Positions 46,745 to 54,134 of a stretch of 54,134 bases of DNA are shown here, one piece after another; within the stretch, counting starts at the first letter, position 1; each line of letters begins with the position of its first letter. The DNA comes from Sphingomonas sp. Leaf33. Lineage in GTDB: Bacteria > Pseudomonadota > Alphaproteobacteria > Sphingomonadales > Sphingomonadaceae. The DNA lies in NCBI RefSeq assembly GCF_001421785.1, contig NZ_LMLB01000001.1, positions 1,059,416 to 1,113,549 of the forward strand. The letters run 5' to 3'. The position numbers and the translations under genes were made by a program. The notes under the pieces are model-generated. The model was not told the DNA's origin and made no database searches. It worked only from the letters and a program-made list of their open reading frames with translations.

Positions 46745-49725
46745 CAGTCTGCCTTGAGTTCGCTGGGTTTGGTGGGAGCGGCAACGGGCGCGACGGGGAT
46801 GCCGCCGCGGACGTTGCGCAGGGTGACGAGCTTCACGTCCTCCAGCGCGTTTGCGGGCGCGCCGTCGGAGGTGACCGCGAGCGCGATCGTGTTGCGTCCG
46901 CGGTGGTTCAGGATGCCCTCTGGCACCGGGAAGATGCGTTGCGGGCCGATATGGGCGACGAACTGGCCCATGTTCCAGCCGTTGACGAACATCAGCACGC
47001 GGTAGCGGCCAGGCGAGCGGGGCTTGGTGGTGTCGCCGAACGCCAGCCCGATCGTCGCGTCCTGGCCCCTGGGCACGGCGAGGTCGAAGCTGGAGCGATA
47101 CCATGTCGTGCCGGCGGCGGCCGGTATGGTCGCCTTCCATTTGGCGTCGTCGAAGCCCGGCAGGTGCCAGCCACGCCGCTCGCCATCGAGCCCGCCCGAA
47201 TTGGCGACGCCCCGCACCGGATCGGCGATGTCTTCGCCGCCAGCGCGGCCCTGGATCTTCCAGGCGATCGGTACCGAGAAGCTGGGGCCGACGCGTGGTT
47301 CGATCGACGCCGAGACGATCCCGCGAGCTTCCTTGTGGAAGTCGTCGGCGTCGAGATCCCAGTTATGGCCGTTGTTGCGCAGCATGACGCTCAACACATG
47401 CTCGCCTGGCGCGCGGGCGGTGTCGGGCAGGGCAAAGGTCGCGGTGCCGGTGGTGATCGGGCGCGGCAGGCCGGAGGGCAGTTCATGCTCGCCGACCAGC
47501 TTTCCGTCGAGGAAGACCTGGATCATTCCCGATCCGCCGGCGCCGTAATAGACCTGGATGCGCTCGGCCGCCGCGGTGCCCTGGAAGCGGCCGCGGTACC
47601 AGACGTCGCCTTCGTGGAAGCCGTAAGCGTCCATCAGCATGTTGGGCTGGCCATCGGGCCGCGCGGTGATGCTGGCATAGGCGCGGTTGTCGATCGCCTG
47701 CCATGTGCTGTCGTCGTAGCCGGCTGCCGTCTCGGGTGATCCCGGTGCCGAGCGCCACGTCAGTGCCGGCAGCGCGAAGCTGGCGGGGGCAGGGAGGGGC
47801 TTCGTCGCAACGACCGTACCGCCGGCGATGCGCGTCGGGACGGCGACACCGTTCCACGTCACCCGGCGAAGCGCGCTCGGTGCCCAGATTTCCAGCGGCT
47901 CGGCCCCGCGCGTGTCGCCGGTCAGCGCCAGCGTGCCACCCTTCGGCGTGCCCGATCGCACGAGCGCCGGCCCGCGGACGAGCGTGTCGCCTTCCTGCCA
48001 GAACTTTACGCCCTCGGCCTCGTCACCGATCAGGAGCGTCAGGTCCGGCCGCCCGCCGCCCGAAATGCGAACGCGGGCAAGCGTCCCGTGGGTGTAGCCG
48101 AGCTTCAGGTCGCCGTTCGACGCGAGGGTCGAGGTGACCTGCCCGTCGAGCACGGTCACCCGCGGCTCGCTCTTGTAGCGCAGCACCGTCTCGCCGGCTT
48201 CGCCCGTGCGGCCGTAGAGCAGCATCAGGTCGCCGCCGGCATGCTTGGTCAGCGCCTGCAATTCCGACGTCGAATAGACCAGCCGCTGCCCGCCGAGGTT
48301 CACCCCTGCCACCAGCCATTTCGCATCGAAACCGTTGAGCCGCATCGGCAGCGTGTAGCGCCCGTCCGGCAGGTCGGCGGTGACCGTGAAGCGGTCGTCG
48401 GTCTGCCCGTTCGACGGCTTGTGCGTCACCATCAGGAAGCGCGCGTCGGTTTCGGGCGACTTGTTGTGATAGACCTGGATGTTCGGCGACGAGATTATCG
48501 GCGCGCCCGCCGGCACCATCCCGGCCAGGCCGGGGACGGCGCGGATCAGGCCGCCCAGCTGCTTCAGCTCCTCGGCCTTTTCGCGGACTTCACGTGTTTC
48601 CGAAATCGCCGCGCCGTAATCATAGCTGGTGAAGACGACCGGTCCGGGCAGCCAGCCCCAGCTCGTGCCCCCGAAGCCCATGTAGAAGCTCTGGATGCCG
48701 ATGCCGTTGGCCAGGTTGGTGCCGTAGAACACGCGCTGGAACCGCTTGCCGCGTTGACGCGCGTTGCACTCGTACCCGCCGTTCGATCCCCAGTAATCGA
48801 ACCAGCCGCCGCCGAACTCGGCGAGGAATCCCGGTGTGTTTGGGCTGGCCGACGCGCCGCCCTTCGCGCCGCCGGGACCGTAGAAACCCCAATCCGGCGC
48901 GGCCGACCCGCGCGTGACCTTGCCGCCGACGGTGCAGGTGCCGCCGGGATAGCCGTCGAACGCATACATGTCGTTCGGGCCGTGGACGACCTTCTCGACC
49001 TTGCTGTCCTCGGGCACCCAATATCCGTTGCGGCCCTGGTCGTTATGGAAGATCGGCACGGTGATGCCATCGGCGCGCGCCTTGGCATACAGGTGATCCA
49101 TGTAGCGGCGCTGCGACGGCGTGGTCAGCGCCAACTCGTTCTCGATCTGGTGCAGGATGACCGTGCCGCGGTTGCCCTTGCCGTCGCCGTTGATCTGATG
49201 CTTGCGGATAATCGCGTGGACCTGCGTCAGCCATTCGTCGGCGGCGGCCATGTAGTCGGGATCGTCGGTGCGGGCGCGGCTGCGCTGATTGACCAGCCAG
49301 CCGGGGAAGCCGCCGCGCGTCAGCTCCGCATTCACATAGGGCCCCGCGCGGGTCATGACGTAGAGCCCTTCCTCCTCCGCCATCGTCAGCAGCCGGTCGA
49401 TGTCGCGGATGCCGCTGAAATCGTACACGCCGCGTTTCGGGCTGTGGAAGCCCCAGTCGAAATAGAAGGCGACGGTGTTGAAGCCGCTGGCCTTCATCTT
49501 CTGCAGTACGTCGCGCCACAGGTCGGGCGACGGCAGGCGGAACGCGTGCATCTCGCTCGACCAGATGACCTTGCGCTGGCCATCGATCATGATCGAACGC
49601 GCGTCGTACGACACGCGGCCGAAGGTCTTCACCGGGGCGGCGAAATTCGCGGTCGGCTTGGCGTCCTGGGCGTCGGCGGGGAGGGCTAGCAGGCTTGCGG
49701 CGGCGAGGAATGCGGCGCGCATCAT
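46744..49725 (-). CDS. GH35-family beta-galactosidase, exported
   Basis: Retaining beta-galactosidase of about 993 residues. After a Sec leader (MMRAAFLAAASLLALPADAQ) comes the GH35 barrel: WSSEMHAFRLPSPDLWRDVL, FNTVAFYFDWGFHSP, the acid/base Glu in HQIENELAL near residue 195, and the nucleophile Glu in LAEFGGGWFDYWGS near residue 303. C-terminal jelly-roll domains follow, including VWYRGRFQG and VLMFVNGWNMGQFVAHIGPQ. Its ATG overlaps the rhaM stop (ATGA). It probably trims galactose from rhamnogalacturonan-I side chains. Confidence 0.9.
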   Translation of the reverse strand: MMRAAFLAAASLLALPADAQDAKPTANFAAPVKTFGRVSYDARSIMIDGQRKVIWSSEMHAFRLPSPDLWRDVLQKMKASGFNTVAFYFDWGFHSPKRGVYDFSGIRDIDRLLTMAEEEGLYVMTRAGPYVNAELTRGGFPGWLVNQRSRARTDDPDYMAAADEWLTQVHAIIRKHQINGDGKGNRGTVILHQIENELALTTPSQRRYMDHLYAKARADGITVPIFHNDQGRNGYWVPEDSKVEKVVHGPNDMYAFDGYPGGTCTVGGKVTRGSAAPDWGFYGPGGAKGGASASPNTPGFLAEFGGGWFDYWGSNGGYECNARQRGKRFQRVFYGTNLANGIGIQSFYMGFGGTSWGWLPGPVVFTSYDYGAAISETREVREKAEELKQLGGLIRAVPGLAGMVPAGAPIISSPNIQVYHNKSPETDARFLMVTHKPSNGQTDDRFTVTADLPDGRYTLPMRLNGFDAKWLVAGVNLGGQRLVYSTSELQALTKHAGGDLMLLYGRTGEAGETVLRYKSEPRVTVLDGQVTSTLASNGDLKLGYTHGTLARVRISGGGRPDLTLLIGDEAEGVKFWQEGDTLVRGPALVRSGTPKGGTLALTGDTRGAEPLEIWAPSALRRVTWNGVAVPTRIAGGTVVATKPLPAPASFALPALTWRSAPGSPETAAGYDDSTWQAIDNRAYASITARPDGQPNMLMDAYGFHEGDVWYRGRFQGTAAAERIQVYYGAGGSGMIQVFLDGKLVGEHELPSGLPRPITTGTATFALPDTARAPGEHVLSVMLRNNGHNWDLDADDFHKEARGIVSASIEPRVGPSFSVPIAWKIQGRAGGEDIADPVRGVANSGGLDGERRGWHLPGFDDAKWKATIPAAAGTTWYRSSFDLAVPRGQDATIGLAFGDTTKPRSPGRYRVLMFVNGWNMGQFVAHIGPQRIFPVPEGILNHRGRNTIALAVTSDGAPANALEDVKLVTLRNVRGGIPVAPVAAPTKPSELKAD

Positions 49726-50039
49726 GCGAGATGGAACACTGGCGTGAGCGGCCATTCCTTCGGCTTGTTGCCGGGTTCGACCTCCATCAACGGCGCCATG
49801 TAATCCCACCATTTGCGCATAACCGGATGGTCGGGCAGCGCATCGCGATTGTTGTCCTGCGTCAGCTTCAGCACCGCGAACAGCGCGCCGGTGTCCTCGT
49901 CCAGGAAGATCGAATAGTCGCGGATGCCGCTGTCGTGCAGAAGTTCGGCGAGTTCCGGCCAGATCGCGTCGTGGCGGGCCTTGTACTCGGCAACCACACC
50001 CGGTTTCAGCTGCATCCGGAAAGCATGGGTTGTCGTCAC
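49722..50039 (-). CDS. rhaM: L-rhamnose mutarotase
   Basis: Interconverts alpha and beta L-rhamnose. I chose the GTG at 50039 because AAAGGAGGGG lies immediately upstream at good spacing and it gives 105 residues, the normal family length; ATG codons at 50057/50060 lie on or before that ribosome site. Family motifs: FRMQLKPGVVAEYKARHDAI, WPELAELLHDSGIRDYSIFL with the catalytic Tyr, and MRKWWDYMAPLMEV. It is the first gene of an operon with GH35 and GH105 and is expected to receive rhamnose released from the rhamnogalacturonan backbone. No rhamnose-degrading enzymes are clearly present here. Confidence 0.9.
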   Translation of the reverse strand: MTTTHAFRMQLKPGVVAEYKARHDAIWPELAELLHDSGIRDYSIFLDEDTGALFAVLKLTQDNNRDALPDHPVMRKWWDYMAPLMEVEPGNKPKEWPLTPVFHLA

Positions 50040-50061
50040 GGCCCCTCCTTTGCCCATCATG

Positions 50062-50090
50062 TGGGATGATTATGCAGGATATGGTAGCGT
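50062..50090. promoter_or_regulatory. AT-rich promoter/operator region of rhaM
   Basis: An AT-rich stretch 25-50 bp upstream of the GTG contains TATGGTAG (50080-50087), identical to eight bases in the araD1/dgoK promoter. A regulator site is plausible; no clear -35/-10 pair can be fixed. Confidence 0.35.
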
Positions 50091-50116
50091 TTGTTGCGGG
50101 GAGGGTCAAACCCAAT

Positions 50117-50212
50117 CCGTTCGTGCTGAGCCTGTCGAAGGCATCGTACTTCGTGCTGCGAGGACAGCGCTGGTATCAACGAACGATGCTTCGACAGGCT
50201 CAGCACGAGCGG
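50117..50212. repeat. Palindromic element, copy 2
   Basis: Arms at 50117-50140 and 50189-50212 match over 24 bases with one mismatch (CCGTTCGTGCTGAGC...; inner GCATCGT / ACGATGC). The right arm includes the last codons and the TGA stop of the GH28 gene, supplied by the CGTGCTGAGC core. Confidence 0.88.
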
Positions 50213-51639
50213 GGCAGGGACGGGCCTTCCGTGTCGTCCAACTTCACCCGCGGCCGCCCATCCTCGCCATCCCGCGACAGCGTCAGCTCGCGCACGTCCA
50301 GCCCGCGCACGTGCCGCGCCCACAGGCCCCAGGCCGGGGTCGGCCCGAACATGCTGGGTTCAGGGTAGGCATCGGCCAGCTCGGGCGGGTCGGCGGGAAG
50401 CGTGTCGATCGCCCCGGCATAGTGCAACGTGACGTCGGACAGCGTCACGTCCTCGATTCGGTGCCCGGCAATCCCGGCGATCGTCGCGGCGAAGCGCGGG
50501 TCGATGCCCGTCGCCGTCAGTCCCTCGATCGACACCCCTCGGATCGCACCGGGCATCGTCCCCTCCGGCCCGCGCAACCGTGCGCCGAGGCGCAGGAAGA
50601 GGGGGGCGGTGGTGACTTCCTCCATCGTCACGCCCTCGACGCGCACGTCCTCGATCGTCCCGCCATCGACGCTTTCGATCGCCAGCCCCCGGCTGCGCTC
50701 GAACCGGCAGCCGGTCACGCGGATACGGCGAAAGTCGCCGTTGCTTTCGGTGCCCAGTTTGATGCGCCCCGTCACCGGATCGCGGTCCGGCGCGATCCGT
50801 TGCGTGCGGCCAAGCGCGCCGTCGAGCAAGGTGCCGACGTCGTAGCCGCTGACCGTGCAGTCGCGGATGGTCACGTCTTCGCAAGCCGATCGACGCCCGA
50901 GACCGAGGCTGGTCTTCAGCACGATCGCGTCGTCGTTGGGCGAATTCACCCGACACCCCTCGACTGTGGCCCGCCGCACGCAGTCCAGGTCGATGCCGTC
51001 GCGGATCGTGTCGATCGTAAGTTTGGAGAGCGTCAGATTCTCGACCTCTCCGGCAAGCAAGGCGATATGCCCGCCGCGGTCGATCGTCAGATCGCGGATC
51101 GCGACGCGGCGGCAATGGGCCAGCGCGATCGCCTTGTTGCCTAAGCCGCGCATCGCCTCGGGCGTGCGTTCGAGCGCCGCGACTTCGTCCTCGGTCATGG
51201 CCGCCATCGACAGTGGCCGCTCGCCCGATTGGGGTTTCCACGGCGTGCCCGGACCGTCGCGGGTCAGGGCGTGGCCATCGATCCGCCCGCCGCCCAAGAC
51301 ACTGATATCTTCCGCGTCCTCGGCCCAGATCAGGCTGTTGTTCCAGTGGCTGTGGCCGAAATCCTGGTAAAGCTGGGGGCCGCGGTCTTCGGGCAGGTCA
51401 TAGGCCCCGAGCGGGCCCGGCGTGGCGGCGATAAGTGTCGCGCCGGGTTCGATCGCGAGGGTGACGCGGCTCAGCAGGCGGAGCGAGAAACTTAGATAGC
51501 GGCCGGGCGGCAAGACGACGATCCCGCCGCCGGCCGCGTGGGCGGCGGTGATCGCGGACTGGATGGCCGCGCCGTCGAGTACAGTGCCGGTGCCGGAAGC
51601 ACCGTAATCACGGACGTCGAAACTGCTACCTGTCCTCAC
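50200..51639 (-). CDS. GH28-family pectic glycosidase (polygalacturonase-like), atypical
   Basis: Right-handed beta-helix of about 479 residues. The domain starts at once (FDVRDYGASGTGTVLDGAAI) and has DGIDLDCVRRATVEGCRV near residue 215, then NSPNDDAIVLK near residue 235, the two catalytic Asp regions of GH28. Where polygalacturonases have a Gly-His-Gly, this protein reads SGYDVGTLLDGALG, so the usual His is missing. No signal peptide is seen; the start is a GTG at 51639 (or TTG at 51642) with no ribosome site, directly after an in-frame TAG and a palindromic repeat. The stop codon lies inside another repeat copy. The linkage cleaved may be uronic acid-rhamnose. Confidence 0.82.
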   Translation of the reverse strand: MRTGSSFDVRDYGASGTGTVLDGAAIQSAITAAHAAGGGIVVLPPGRYLSFSLRLLSRVTLAIEPGATLIAATPGPLGAYDLPEDRGPQLYQDFGHSHWNNSLIWAEDAEDISVLGGGRIDGHALTRDGPGTPWKPQSGERPLSMAAMTEDEVAALERTPEAMRGLGNKAIALAHCRRVAIRDLTIDRGGHIALLAGEVENLTLSKLTIDTIRDGIDLDCVRRATVEGCRVNSPNDDAIVLKTSLGLGRRSACEDVTIRDCTVSGYDVGTLLDGALGRTQRIAPDRDPVTGRIKLGTESNGDFRRIRVTGCRFERSRGLAIESVDGGTIEDVRVEGVTMEEVTTAPLFLRLGARLRGPEGTMPGAIRGVSIEGLTATGIDPRFAATIAGIAGHRIEDVTLSDVTLHYAGAIDTLPADPPELADAYPEPSMFGPTPAWGLWARHVRGLDVRELTLSRDGEDGRPRVKLDDTEGPSLPRSC

Positions 51640-51647
51640 CAACTACC

Positions 51648-51744
51648 CCGTTCGTGCTGAGCCTGTCGAAGCACTGTTCTGCGATACTTGCGCACACCGC
51701 TTGAGGCACGAAGAACGGTGCTTCGACAAGCTCAGCACGAACGG
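51648..51744. repeat. Palindromic element, copy 3
   Basis: Arms at 51648-51674 and 51718-51744 pair over 27 bases with one mismatch, with an inner CTGTTCT / AGAACGG extension. It fills the gap between the PL11 stop (51755) and the GH28 start (51639). Confidence 0.88.
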
Positions 51745-51754
51745 AGCGGAGACC

Positions 51755-53638
51755 TTACTTCGCCCCCAGGAAGAACCCCGTATGCGGCGGCTGGTTGTAC
51801 GCCGTGTTCTGCCACGCGATCCCGGCGCGATACACGGGGTCGTGCATCAGCGTCACGATCCGCTCGCGGGTTGGATAGGGCGTCGTGTAGACCCGCATCT
51901 CGCGGCTGTCCGCGCTCGGTACGACCAGTTCCTCGCGCCAGTCGCCCAGGATGTCGCCGCTCAGCGACGGGTTCTGCTTCGTGCCGTTGTTCGACACGAC
52001 GCCTTGGGGATCGAGCAGCACGACCTCCTTGCCTGCGGCCCAGTCCCACTTGCTGATCTTTTTCCCGTCGAGCAGTTCGCGCAACCGATCGCCGTCCCAC
52101 CAGATCGCGAAGTTCGCCGCGCGCGGCCGCCCGCCGGGGATGACGTTGCCCTTCACGTCGTACAGGTCGGGCGCGTTCGACGACCAGGCTTCCTCGCCAG
52201 GATGGCGCGGGTCGATGTCGGCGGTGACGCCGCGGCCCGTGTCCTTGTCGGCCGGGGTGGACCACAGGATCGCGCCGGTGCGCGCGTCGAGCATCGCGGC
52301 GCCGCGGTTGCCGCTCATCCGCATCGTTTCGTGAACGCCGAACTTCTCCAGGCCCGGCCGCGTCGGGTCGAGGTCGCCGACGTGCATCGCATCGCCGTGC
52401 CCCAGGCCCGACGACCACAGGCCCTTGCCGGTGTCGTCGACCGCCATCGACCCATAGACGATCTCGTCGCGGCCATCGCCATCGACATCGGCGACCGACA
52501 GCTGATGGTTGCCGTTTCCGGCATATCGTTCGTTGCCCGGCGTCAGGCTGTCGAAGGTCCAGCGCTGGGTCAGCTTGCCGCCCCGCCAGTCCCAGGCGCC
52601 CAGCGTCGTACGGCCGTAATAGCCGCGCGCGAAGACCATGCTGGGCAACCGGCCATCGAGATAGGCCACGCCCGCCAGATAGCGTTCCGACCTGTTGCCA
52701 TATGCGTCGCCCCAGATCGCGGTCTGCCGCTCGGGCGTCGGATCGTCGCCCTCGGGCGAACGTTGCGGCCAGTAGCGGGTGGTGGCGAGCGCGCGGCCGG
52801 TGCGGCCGTCGAACACGGTCAGATATTCCGGTCCCGACAGGATGCGGCCCGTCGTCCGCGCGACCCGCTGGCCGGCGGCGTTGATGTCAGATCCGGTCTT
52901 GTCGGAGGACGGCTGCTCGCCGCCGGTGACGCGGTAGTCCGCCTTGGCGTCGCCGATCACCGTGCCGGCACCATCGACCGTGCCGTCGGCGGTCTTCATC
53001 GCGACTTCGGCGCGGCCGTCACCGTCGAAGTCGGCGACCATGAACTGAGTATAATGCGCGCCCGAGCGGATGTTGCGCCCGAGATCGATCCGCCACAGCC
53101 GCTTGCCGTCCAGCGTATAGGCGTCGAGCAACGTCTCGCCGGTGTAGCCGGCCTGCGAATTGTCCTTCGCCAGCGTCGAATACCATTTGACGATCAACTC
53201 GTAGCGACCGTCGCCGTCCAGGTCGCCGACCGATGCGTCGTTGGCGGTGTAGGCATAGGTCTGGCCATCGGGCGTCGTGCGATCGGCGGGCTTGTCGAGC
53301 GGGATGGCGAGATAGCCGCCGGCCCATACCCCTGCGCTGACCGTCGCGCCGCCGGGCACATCCAGTGTGTAGCGCGACGTCGCGGTGCCGCCGGTGTCGT
53401 GGACGCTCGTCGCATCGCCGCCGCCGACGCGCGCGACGACCTTGCCGTCGCGGCGCAGCGTGAAGCGCATGCCCTTCGCATCAGTCGCGAGCAGCCGCCA
53501 CGACACATGATTGCCGCCACCCTGCGCCGCGGGGACGGCGACCAGGCCGCGGTCCAGCGTCTCGATCATCCGCTGCACCGGAGCGGTGGCCTGTGGTGCG
53601 GCCATCGCGGCCAGACCCAGCATTACACATGTCAGCAT
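51755..53638 (-). CDS. PL11 rhamnogalacturonan lyase, exported
   Basis: Cleaves the rhamnose-galacturonate backbone of rhamnogalacturonan-I by beta-elimination. The 627-residue product has a short hydrophobic leader (MLTCVMLGLAAMAAP), an N-terminal beta domain and an eight-bladed propeller studded with calcium loops: SVGDLDGDGRYELIVKW, VADFDGDGRAEVAMK and SVADVDGDGRDEIVYGSM. LGHGDAMHVGDLDP near residue 420 and the C-terminal NTAYNQPPHTGFFLG are hallmark PL11 segments, as in B. subtilis YesW/YesX. It is followed by repeat copy 3 and GH28, and preceded by a probable GH51 gene, all minus strand. Confidence 0.93.
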   Translation of the reverse strand: MLTCVMLGLAAMAAPQATAPVQRMIETLDRGLVAVPAAQGGGNHVSWRLLATDAKGMRFTLRRDGKVVARVGGGDATSVHDTGGTATSRYTLDVPGGATVSAGVWAGGYLAIPLDKPADRTTPDGQTYAYTANDASVGDLDGDGRYELIVKWYSTLAKDNSQAGYTGETLLDAYTLDGKRLWRIDLGRNIRSGAHYTQFMVADFDGDGRAEVAMKTADGTVDGAGTVIGDAKADYRVTGGEQPSSDKTGSDINAAGQRVARTTGRILSGPEYLTVFDGRTGRALATTRYWPQRSPEGDDPTPERQTAIWGDAYGNRSERYLAGVAYLDGRLPSMVFARGYYGRTTLGAWDWRGGKLTQRWTFDSLTPGNERYAGNGNHQLSVADVDGDGRDEIVYGSMAVDDTGKGLWSSGLGHGDAMHVGDLDPTRPGLEKFGVHETMRMSGNRGAAMLDARTGAILWSTPADKDTGRGVTADIDPRHPGEEAWSSNAPDLYDVKGNVIPGGRPRAANFAIWWDGDRLRELLDGKKISKWDWAAGKEVVLLDPQGVVSNNGTKQNPSLSGDILGDWREELVVPSADSREMRVYTTPYPTRERIVTLMHDPVYRAGIAWQNTAYNQPPHTGFFLGAK

Positions 53639-53742
53639 GTCCGACCTCTCCAGAGAAGCCCTTTCGGCCCTTGTCTCATCTTATGATCTATCGTGCCGGA
53701 TAACGGGACGCAATCGGAATGGGCTCGATCGGGATCAGGCGA

Positions 53743-53771
53743 CCCGTGCCCCGCGCGAGCGGGAGCACGGG
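53743..53771 (-). terminator. Hairpin after the probable GH51 gene
   Basis: CCCGTGCTCCCGC and GCGGGGCACGGG pair with one bulged base and a four-base loop, six bases past the stop. There is no T-run, so termination is uncertain. The rest of the gap to PL11 contains an AT-richer TTGTCTCATC / TTATGATC stretch (53671-53690), a possible promoter or operator. Confidence 0.4.
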
Positions 53772-53776
53772 ACGGA

Positions 53777-54134
53777 TCATCGCAACGTCAGGACGACCAC
53801 CGATGCCGGCGGCAGCGTGACATTGAGCGTGCTGCCCGACACACTTGCCCCCGTGAACGCCACCGGCTTCACCGCGTCGGGCCGGTCGAACGTGTTGTGC
53901 GCATCGATCGCGCCGGTCAGGATCTCGCCCTCGACCGCCGACGCCGCCACGCCGGACAGCGTCGTCGTCACGCTTGCCGACCGGTTCGGATCGACGTTGG
54001 TCAGCGCGACGCGGACCAGGCCGTCGGTCCCGCGCGCCGCCGATGCGCTGACGCTCGGCATCACCCACTGGTCCTTGTTGTACCACGGCGACTTCAGCTC
54101 GACGGGAATCGCCGTCGCATCCTGGAACGGCAGG
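53777..54134 (-). CDS. Probable GH51 alpha-L-arabinofuranosidase, C-terminal end only
   Basis: The open frame enters from the right edge with SPWYNKDQWVMPSVSASAA and runs through GLVRVALTNVDPNRSASV, ILTGAIDAHNTFDRPDAVKP and the terminal VTLPPASVVVLTLR. This beta-sandwich ending (LTN-D, N-F--P--V-P, LPP-SV-VL-L) is the C-terminal domain of GH51 arabinofuranosidases. The catalytic barrel lies beyond the window, so the family call rests on this tail and on the pectin context. It would remove arabinose from arabinan side chains. Confidence 0.75.
   Translation of the reverse strand, partial: LPFQDATAIPVELKSPWYNKDQWVMPSVSASAARGTDGLVRVALTNVDPNRSASVTTTLSGVAASAVEGEILTGAIDAHNTFDRPDAVKPVAFTGASVSGSTLNVTLPPASVVVLTLR

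Noticed and set aside
46745..47140. N-terminal extension of the GH105 frame
   Set aside because: It is out-of-frame sequence inside the GH35 gene; the GH105 fold starts at the ATG overlapping the GH35 stop codon.
45501..51744. Insertion sequences or a transposon around the depolymerase genes
   Set aside because: The repeat copies are about 100 bp, have no transposase frame and no evident target-site duplications; they fit non-coding palindromic elements better.

Overview
The window looks like chromosomal DNA of a sphingomonad alphaproteobacterium (Sphingomonas or a close relative). The evidence is uniformly high GC content, an alphaproteobacterial F1 operon order (atpHAGDC) with a very short epsilon subunit, CpaABC/CpaF pilus genes, PhaR-linked genes, and families of short extragenic palindromes of a kind common in sphingomonads. 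I saw no tRNA, rRNA, CRISPR array, transposase or prophage gene. No gap between genes exceeds 300 bp; the widest are about 200 to 270 bp and their contents are listed.

Left part (1-25.6 kb) is mostly housekeeping. Reading left on the minus strand are the Flp/Tad pilus genes cpaA, cpaB and cpaC (cpaC runs off the edge). On the plus strand follow an alpha/beta hydrolase, a D-amino-acid-oxidase-like flavoprotein, an MHS-type MFS transporter and alanine racemase. A large TonB-dependent receptor, a thiolase with a small PhaC-like hydrolase, divergent phaR, an exported methyltransferase, a GT39-type glycosyltransferase coupled to a retropepsin-like protease, a detached cpaF, the atpHAGDC operon and a MarR regulator complete this part. 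A DEAD-box helicase (25.6-27.1 kb) marks the boundary.

Right part (27.2-54.1 kb) is one large catabolic locus for pectin, especially rhamnogalacturonan-I and its arabinan and galactan side chains. Depolymerising enzymes are PL11 rhamnogalacturonan lyase, GH28, GH105, GH35, GH2, PL22 oligogalacturonate lyase and the C-terminal end of a probable GH51 arabinofuranosidase. Uptake is by GPH-type and FucP-type MFS carriers. Sugar conditioning is by rhamnose mutarotase and an exported aldose 1-epimerase. Oxidative catabolism uses a Gfo/Idh/MocA sugar 1-dehydrogenase, an SMP-30 lactonase, an IlvD/Edd sugar-acid dehydratase, an AraD1-type FAH-family enzyme, and DgoK plus DgoA. A GntR/FadR-type repressor and an FMN L-lactate dehydrogenase are embedded.

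The genes fit a scheme in which L-arabinose and D-galactose, which share configuration at C2-C4, enter a common oxidation route and leave by two exits: AraD1 for the pentose and DgoK/DgoA for the hexose. L-lactate dehydrogenase may deal with L-lactate from rhamnose oxidation. Several divergent promoters of this locus share short AT-rich motifs that may be a common operator. Three copies of one palindromic element sit at gene junctions of the depolymerase cluster, and two of them bracket the GH28 gene.
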